A DNA stretch of 10,691 bases from Opitutales bacterium. GTDB lineage: Bacteria; Verrucomicrobiota; Verrucomicrobiia; Opitutales; Opitutaceae. The DNA lies in contig JAJFLS010000700.1 in assembly GCA_021772595.1 (NCBI GenBank), positions 1 through 10,691 on the forward strand, given 5' to 3'. The first letter of the stretch is position 1, and every line of letters starts with the position of its first letter. A program made the translations under genes and the position numbers. This document shows, in pieces, positions 5,640 to 10,691 of this stretch. Under the pieces are notes generated by a model. The model was not told the DNA's origin and made no database searches. It worked only from the letters and a program-made list of their open reading frames with translations.

Positions 5640-7682
5640 ATGACTAACCTACGACTGTTCTCACTCGCTCTAGCCCTTGCAACAATCCTTCCCGCATGGG
5701 CATCCGCTGGAAGCCTCGCGCGAGGCCCCTACCTCCAACAAGCCACATCGAATTCAATCGTCGTGGTCTGGCGAACTAAAGGTGTATCAACACCGGTTCT
5801 GCGCTACGGCAATTCACCCGACGCCTTGACCGAGGAAGTAAGCGGCGACTCCGTTATTCTGCGCGTTTCGGCAGATATAAACGCAGCGACCAACATCCCG
5901 CGCCTCTACAAGGAGCCCGCTGATGAAATTGACCAACGCGAAGCCGACCACGATCCCTCTACCGCCGCCAACACCTATCAATTCGAGGCGCAAGTCTCGG
6001 GCCTCCAGCCAGACTCGAAATACTATTATGCCATCTATGACAACAATCAGCCGCTCGCCGGCGGCGACGAAAATCATTACTTTGTCTCCCACCCTCGCAT
6101 TGGCAGTTCGACAGACATGCGACTTTGGGTTGTCGGGGATTCGGGCACCGGCGAAATAGAACAAGCCATGGTCCACGACGCCATGCGCGCCTATGTCAGC
6201 CGGACCGGTCGAAGTGTCGATCATTACATCCACGTCGGCGACATGGCCTACAGCGACGGTACCGATAGGGAGTTTCAGGACAATTTTTTCGCCCCCTACC
6301 AGACTACGCTACGCAACACGGTCTGCTGGCCCGCGATGGGTAATCACGAAGGACACACCTCGCGCGGAATTTCCGGCATCGGTCCTTACTACGACGCGTA
6401 TGTCGTTCCCACGCGAGCGGAAGCAGGCGGCGTAGCGTCAGGCACGGAAGCTTACTACTCTTTCGATATAGAGGAAGTGCACTTCACCTGTCTCGATTCG
6501 CACGATCTCGATCGTAGCCCCGACGCCGCCATGGCCCAGTGGCTACGGGCCGATCTGGAACAAGCTAATGCCAAATGGCTGGTCGCTTTCTGGCACCACC
6601 CGCCCTATACCAAAGGATCCCACGACAGTGATCGCGAACAGCAGCTAGCCGAAATGCGGGAAAATTTCATGCCCATTTTGGAATCGAGCGGAGTCGACCT
6701 AACGCTCACCGGACACTCCCACATCTACGAACGCAGCATGCTCATGGACGGCGCTTATGACACGCCGACAACCGCCAAAGGTGTTATCCTCGACGACGGC
6801 GACGGACGCATCGGCGGCGATGGAGCGTATCGAAAAAGCAAAGGCCTCCGACCTCATGAAGGCTCGGTATCCATCGTTTCCGGACATGGCGGAGCGGGGA
6901 TTTCCCGCCAAGGAACGATGCCGGTTATGCGCGAGATAATAATCGAACACGGCTCAGTTATATTAGATATAGAGGGAGACACTTTGACAGGTACGATGTT
7001 GAATAAGCAGGGTCAAATACGGGACGTCTTTAATATAGTTAAACGGGGAAGAGTCAGACCCGTCAGGATCAAGAATCCTTGGCAGCCGATCCACGACATT
7101 TCCCTGCTTACCGAGCTCCTTTTGGAATTCAACGACGTCGCTCCCGGCAGCGCTCCCGAAGGCTGGAGGGTCGTGTCCGGCAATCCTTCATCCCTCGCCG
7201 TGACCGCGGAACCAAACGGCGAGAATCTTTTGCGGGCCGAAGCAAACGCAGAACCACTTCTCGCGCAGTACGCCCAATTTGATTCAAGCGCTTTCGAATT
7301 CGAAACCGGAATACGACTGCCGCCCGAAAACGAAAAAGGGGCAGGACTTCTATTCGGCTACAGAGATCCCAGAAATTTTGGCCGAATCTATCTCGATCCA
7401 GCGGCAAGCGTTATTCGTGTAAGTCGATTCGTCGATGGGTCCGAAAACATCATTACAGAGGAAGCGGCACAAATCCCTTCAGGCCTATGGCTCAAATTTG
7501 AAATCCAAGTCACGGACGTGGATATTGAAGTTCAGTTTCAGGATGAAGCAGAACAAACACGCGAAATAGAGTTCACAATTGGCATCGATTCTCCATTTCC
7601 CAAGAGCCCGATTGGGTTTTATCTTCCGCCTGACAGTTCAGCCGAATTCCTGTATTTCGAATTCCAAGACAACGACCGTTAA
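5640..7682 (+). CDS. Secreted purple acid phosphatase-like metallophosphoesterase with C-terminal jelly-roll domain
   Basis: A 680-residue exported enzyme predicted to hydrolyse phosphate esters with a dinuclear metal centre. A signal peptide covers residues 1-23 (likely cleavage after ASA). A purple-acid-phosphatase N-terminal, fibronectin-III-like domain spans about 26-150 (ARGPYLQQATSNSIVVVWRT; LQPDSKYYYAI). The metallophosphoesterase domain spans about 159-420 with the full metal-ligand set: GDSG (D167), GDMAY (D201, Y204), GNHE (N235, H236), WHHPPY (H319) and GHSHIYER (H359, H361). Having both Y204 and the GHxHxYER block points to the purple acid phosphatase branch. Residues about 490-680 look like a concanavalin-A-type beta sandwich (GAGLLFGYRDPRNFGRIYL; GLWLKFEIQV), possibly for glycan or surface binding. 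The gene follows the terminator and palindromic element, so it likely has its own promoter. It is followed 2 bases later by a TPR gene. The true substrate is unknown. Confidence 0.93.
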   Translation: MTNLRLFSLALALATILPAWASAGSLARGPYLQQATSNSIVVVWRTKGVSTPVLRYGNSPDALTEEVSGDSVILRVSADINAATNIPRLYKEPADEIDQREADHDPSTAANTYQFEAQVSGLQPDSKYYYAIYDNNQPLAGGDENHYFVSHPRIGSSTDMRLWVVGDSGTGEIEQAMVHDAMRAYVSRTGRSVDHYIHVGDMAYSDGTDREFQDNFFAPYQTTLRNTVCWPAMGNHEGHTSRGISGIGPYYDAYVVPTRAEAGGVASGTEAYYSFDIEEVHFTCLDSHDLDRSPDAAMAQWLRADLEQANAKWLVAFWHHPPYTKGSHDSDREQQLAEMRENFMPILESSGVDLTLTGHSHIYERSMLMDGAYDTPTTAKGVILDDGDGRIGGDGAYRKSKGLRPHEGSVSIVSGHGGAGISRQGTMPVMREIIIEHGSVILDIEGDTLTGTMLNKQGQIRDVFNIVKRGRVRPVRIKNPWQPIHDISLLTELLLEFNDVAPGSAPEGWRVVSGNPSSLAVTAEPNGENLLRAEANAEPLLAQYAQFDSSAFEFETGIRLPPENEKGAGLLFGYRDPRNFGRIYLDPAASVIRVSRFVDGSENIITEEAAQIPSGLWLKFEIQVTDVDIEVQFQDEAEQTREIEFTIGIDSPFPKSPIGFYLPPDSSAEFLYFEFQDNDR

Positions 7683-7684
7683 TC

Positions 7685-8626
7685 ATGAAGCGATGTCCAT
7701 TTCTTATTGCCGCAAGCGCAGTGCTCGCAGCAGCATTGCCTGCGAGCGGACACGAGGGTCCTGACCACGTGATCGAGGCTCTTACCGAACGCATCCAGGC
7801 GCAGGGCCCTACCGCGAAACTCCTAATCTCCCGGGCCTATGAACATCAATCACTGGGAAATTGGAATGCCGTCCTTGCGGATTTCGGAGCAGCCCTCGAT
7901 CTCGACTCCCGCTCTCGCGCAGCGCTAAGCGGCTATACCGAAGCATCGCTTCAATTGGGCGCGTTGCCTCAAGCAGAGTCCATGGCGCGGAGAGGCCTCG
8001 AACTCGATGAAGATGCTTTGGGACAATCTCCCTTTTACGCTCTGCTGGCACGCGTGTTTGCTGAGCAGCAACGCTGGTCCGACGCGCGGGAGGCTTGGCG
8101 CGGCGCCCTGCGATCGCCGCGTCCCGAGATCGACTGGTTTCTAGGTGAAGCAGAATGCCTCGATCACCTCGACCGTCACCGTGAACGAGTCGAAGCCCTC
8201 CTCTTGGCCACCGAGCGAAATCCGAGCGTCGTCCTGCATCGAGCCTGGATCCACGCGCTGGTTGACGCAGGAGATTTCGAAACCGCATCGCAGGAAATCG
8301 AGAATGGCCTCAGTAAATCTCGCTGGAAAAGTTCATGGCTCCTTTTGCGAGCGCGCATTTATGCTCAGCGACAACTATATACTCAGCAGTGGGCCGACGC
8401 AGCGGACGCTTTGACGGAAATTCGAAGTCGATTAAGCGTGGAGCATCCCGATCCTCACCTCGTAGCGGAAGCAGCCCAAGCCTTGGCATTCCTTGGCAAA
8501 AACGACGAAGCCCTCGCCTATATTAAAAACGCTCGCGATCTTGGCATATCTGAATCCCATCTCCCGGAGGTGACGCGTATCATCGAATCAGCACCGATAA
8601 ACCCACAGGGCAAATACGTAGAATAG
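7685..8626 (+). CDS. Secreted tetratricopeptide-repeat protein
   Basis: A 313-residue protein with a signal peptide (basic MKR start, hydrophobic core LIAASAVLAAALPA, likely cleavage near ASG23) followed by a helical-repeat body. TPR-like units can be seen at about residues 43-76 (AYEHQSLGNWNAVLADFGAAL), 77-110 (ASLQLGALPQAESMARRGLEL), 115-148 (LARVFAEQQRWSDAREAWRGAL), 150-215 (less regular) and 256-290 (AQALAFLGKNDEALAYIKNA). TPR proteins are scaffolds, so no reaction is expected. Its start lies 2 bases after the phosphatase stop, with no visible Shine-Dalgarno sequence, so translation is probably coupled. A periplasmic or surface partner role for the phosphatase is the simplest reading, but nothing in the sequence proves contact. 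It ends 43 bases from the convergent ABC-transporter genes. Confidence 0.88.
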   Translation: MKRCPFLIAASAVLAAALPASGHEGPDHVIEALTERIQAQGPTAKLLISRAYEHQSLGNWNAVLADFGAALDLDSRSRAALSGYTEASLQLGALPQAESMARRGLELDEDALGQSPFYALLARVFAEQQRWSDAREAWRGALRSPRPEIDWFLGEAECLDHLDRHRERVEALLLATERNPSVVLHRAWIHALVDAGDFETASQEIENGLSKSRWKSSWLLLRARIYAQRQLYTQQWADAADALTEIRSRLSVEHPDPHLVAEAAQALAFLGKNDEALAYIKNARDLGISESHLPEVTRIIESAPINPQGKYVE

Positions 8627-8669
8627 CCTCGTTACACCAAAGCTTATATCATTATTCCAACAGGGTTTC

Positions 8670-9620
8670 CTATTTTGATTTCACAATCAATTCGATACTG
8701 ACAGCTATATGCTCGAGAATGCTTTCTCCCTGAAGAAGTTTATAAGCATTCTCAACCGCCGCTTTTCCCATATCATCGGGATGCTGAGCGATTGTCCCTA
8801 CCATGTTTCCATTTTCAATGGCCTCTCGAGCTTCGTCCAGCGCATCAAACCCAACAATCGCGACCTCCCCCGTTTTGTCCGCTGCCGCAATCGCCTCTAC
8901 AGCGCCCAATGCCATCAAGTCATTGACGGCGAAGAGACCCGATATATCCGAATGAGCCTGGAGCATGTTCTGAAAAACGTTAAAGCCCTGATCTCTTTCC
9001 CAATTGGCGGGTTGCGATGTGATTACTTCGATTTCCGGTTTCAAAGCGATTGAATCCAGAAATCCTTGTTTACGCGAGTCTGCTGTTTCGTGCCCTGGGA
9101 TGCCCTCAAGAATAGCAACTTTACCTCGGCCCTCTAATTGAACCGCAAGAAACGCGCCGGCGATCTTGCCTCCCTCATAATTATCCGAACCTATAAAGCT
9201 GGATATCTTTCCTCCAGATTGAGCCAGCGCTTCCAGGTCCACCTGAGTATCGACAATAATGACGGGGATCCCTCCAGCGTTCGCCTTGACGATCGCAGGG
9301 ATAATCTCACGAGTTCCACTAGGCGTTACGCACAGGACATCGATCTTTCGCTGGATCAGATTTTCGCAAATCTGCATCTGACGCTCTACATCCATCTCCC
9401 TGTCTGCAGCTTGTACAATCAGGTGAACACCCAATCTGTCAGCCGCTTCACGAGCGCCCTTCTCCATATCAATGAAATAAGGGTTGTTCAGGGTTTTCAT
9501 AACCAGGGCGATCGTGGGGCGCCCATCGTCAGCTTGCTGCCCACGATTGCACGAAATCAGAATGGTCAGCAGTCCAGCCGCTGTTAACACGAATAGAAAT
9601 TTTTTCGTATTCATTCCCAT
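8670..9620 (-). CDS. RbsB-like sugar-binding lipoprotein of an ABC importer
   Basis: A 316-residue periplasmic-binding protein of the ribose/allose type (Periplasmic_binding_4 fold). A lipoprotein signal ends in LISC with the lipidated Cys at residue 24, so it is membrane-anchored. The family core is clear: TIALVMKTLNNPYF (36-49), IGSDNYEGGKIAG (143-155), GLFAVNDLMALGAVEAI (228-244), VGFDAL (256-261) and GTIAQHPDDMG (275-285). Matched by eye to E. coli RbsB from memory, most sugar contacts are kept (N46, F49, D124, R183, N233, F258, D259, Q279), while T99, T125 and W207 replace Asn, Arg and Phe. The sugar may therefore not be ribose. The ATG touches the TAA of the permease gene upstream; a second in-frame ATG two codons later (MNTKK) is an equally good start. 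Confidence 0.93.
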   Translation of the reverse strand: MGMNTKKFLFVLTAAGLLTILISCNRGQQADDGRPTIALVMKTLNNPYFIDMEKGAREAADRLGVHLIVQAADREMDVERQMQICENLIQRKIDVLCVTPSGTREIIPAIVKANAGGIPVIIVDTQVDLEALAQSGGKISSFIGSDNYEGGKIAGAFLAVQLEGRGKVAILEGIPGHETADSRKQGFLDSIALKPEIEVITSQPANWERDQGFNVFQNMLQAHSDISGLFAVNDLMALGAVEAIAAADKTGEVAIVGFDALDEAREAIENGNMVGTIAQHPDDMGKAAVENAYKLLQGESILEHIAVSIELIVKSK

Positions 9621-10571
9621 TTAATAGCCGCTTTTCTTCTTCAGGATAGTGTCCACCAAAACTGCTGAAATAATTACAGAACCTATAACAACCTGCTGAA
9701 TATATGAGGAAACGTCGAGGAGATTTAGACCGTTACGCAACACCCCTATAATCATGGCCCCGATAAGCGTCCCAAAGACAGTCCCCCGCCCGCCCATCAA
9801 GCTGGTGCCCCCAATTACGGTCGCAGCAATCGCATCGAGTTCATACATGAAGCCGGCAATTGGTTGGGCAGAATTCAATCGCGCCGTCAAAATGATAGCC
9901 GCCAGGCCGCTGAGCAATCCGGACAACCCGTATACTATTGCCTTCCGAACCTTCACATTCACACCGGACAACATAGCCGCCTCTTCGTTGCCGCCAATTG
10001 CATAGGCATAGCGCCCGAACTTTGTTCGAGTTAACGCAATGTGCGCCACAATATAAACAATCCCCGTAATAATTACAGGAACTGGAATGTAGAACAATTC
10101 GCCTGTTGCCAGAACCCGAAAACTCTCCGAGAAACCGGAGATAGGTCGCCCATCCGAGAATAGCAAAGCGCAGCCACGCGCTACGCTCATCATGCCCAAG
10201 GTGGAAATAAAGGGCGGCAGTCGACCGTAGGAAATCAAGAATCCATTCACCAATCCAACCAACACGCCAACCCCAAGACCGACGAGAAGCGCCAGAGGAA
10301 GGGGAACTCCCGCATTGAGAGTCCAGGCCAGCACTACACCGGAAAACGCCAATATAGAGCCAACTGACAGATCAATGCCCGCAGTTATAATCACGAACGT
10401 CAGCCCAACTGCGATAATCGCATTGATGGAAGTCTGCTGCGCTATATTCAACAAGTTTGAAACCGTCAGGAAATGAGGCGTCAGTATCCAGAGAACCAGA
10501 CACAGCCCCAAGAATCCGAGCAAGGTTCCGAATTGCCTAGCGTGTTCAGAAATGTATTCTTTGAACTTCAT
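9621..10571 (-). CDS. RbsC-like permease subunit of a sugar ABC importer
   Basis: A 316-residue inner-membrane permease of the branched-chain amino acid/ribose type (BPD_transp_2). It has about eight to ten hydrophobic segments, starting near residues 15-31. Family hallmarks are LTFVIITAGIDLSVGSILA (57-75), PPFISTLGMMSVARG (119-133), the ATPase-contact loop AIGGNEEAAMLSGVNV (191-206) and ELDAIAATVIGGTSLMGGRG (244-263). It would form the transmembrane pore, probably as a dimer, with the lipoprotein encoded immediately downstream delivering the substrate. The start at 10571 is supported by an AGGAG site seven bases upstream. A partner ATPase (RbsA type) is required but is not within the window. 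Confidence 0.94.
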   Translation of the reverse strand: MKFKEYISEHARQFGTLLGFLGLCLVLWILTPHFLTVSNLLNIAQQTSINAIIAVGLTFVIITAGIDLSVGSILAFSGVVLAWTLNAGVPLPLALLVGLGVGVLVGLVNGFLISYGRLPPFISTLGMMSVARGCALLFSDGRPISGFSESFRVLATGELFYIPVPVIITGIVYIVAHIALTRTKFGRYAYAIGGNEEAAMLSGVNVKVRKAIVYGLSGLLSGLAAIILTARLNSAQPIAGFMYELDAIAATVIGGTSLMGGRGTVFGTLIGAMIIGVLRNGLNLLDVSSYIQQVVIGSVIISAVLVDTILKKKSGY

Positions 10572-10578
10572 TCAATCG

Positions 10579-10583
10579 CTCCT
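10579..10583 (-). promoter_or_regulatory. Ribosome binding site of the permease gene
   Basis: On the minus strand the sequence AGGAG lies seven bases before the ATG at 10571. It is the only well-placed Shine-Dalgarno site at any gene start in the window and fixes the permease start. Confidence 0.8.
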
Positions 10584-10650
10584 ATTGCGCAACGAGGAGA
10601 GTCGTCTAAGGGAGTGTTTAATAAGTGTAGACTATGTGCATTTTCGAAAT

Positions 10651-10674
10651 GTAGGGGCGTCGCTTGCGGCGACC
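10651..10674. repeat. Short palindromic element near the right edge
   Basis: The element starts with GTAGGG and contains the inverted repeat GTCGC (10659-10663), loop TTGCG, GCGAC (10669-10673). The GTAGGG edge is shared with the longer palindrome at 5508-5575, although the inner sequence differs. It may continue beyond the right end of the window. No ATPase gene end is recognised between it and the permease start. Confidence 0.45.
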
Positions 10675-10691
10675 GCGTATGAAGGGTTCTA

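Noticed and set aside
8627..8669. Terminator between the convergent TPR and binding-protein genes
   Set aside because: No stem of useful length followed by a T-run was found in the 43 bases.
1..10691. CRISPR array, tRNA, rRNA, insertion sequence or phage genes
   Set aside because: No regularly spaced direct repeats, RNA gene structure, transposase, integrase or phage motifs were seen on either strand.

Overview
The window most resembles a free-living Gram-negative bacterium of the Verrucomicrobiota, probably the Opitutales/Puniceicoccales. This is inferred from protein style, not from a marker gene. The TonB-dependent receptor starts its mature region with a GTGSISG-type carboxypeptidase-regulatory-like domain and has an ELEAFTVS-type TonB box, both common in Opitutae receptors as I remember them. 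Proteobacteria or another outer-membrane phylum cannot be excluded from this sequence alone.

Left part (220-5486, + strand): a cell-surface-signalling locus. It holds an ECF sigma factor of the FecI type, a FecR-type anti-sigma/transducer with one membrane segment, a possible 50-codon reading frame starting inside the fecR-like stop codon, and a large TonB-dependent receptor with an N-terminal STN signalling domain. A strong intrinsic terminator closes this unit. By analogy with FecI-FecR-FecA, substrate loading of the receptor would be relayed through its STN domain to the periplasmic C-terminus of the FecR-like protein and then to the sigma factor. The receptor is unusual: the STN block has its own signal sequence, and a second complete signal-peptide-like segment starting at an internal Met (residue 147) lies between it and the plug/barrel part.

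Middle (5487-5639): no gene. The terminator's T-run ends here and is followed by a 68-base nested palindromic element. A second, shorter palindrome with the same GTAGGG edge lies near the right end of the window, suggesting a family of intergenic palindromic repeats.

Centre right (5640-8626, + strand): a secreted purple-acid-phosphatase-like metallophosphoesterase with a C-terminal jelly-roll domain, followed after 2 bases by a secreted TPR protein. The two look co-transcribed. A model in which the phosphatase acts on an organophosphate and the receptor imports a product is plausible, but it is only inference from proximity.

Right end (8670-10571, - strand, convergent with the TPR gene): a ribose-type ABC importer pair, an RbsC-like permease followed directly by an RbsB-like lipoprotein. 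No ATPase gene is visible in the 120 bases upstream. The binding protein keeps most ribose-contact positions of E. coli RbsB but differs at several, so its sugar may not be ribose.

No tRNA, rRNA, CRISPR array, insertion sequence or integrase was seen.
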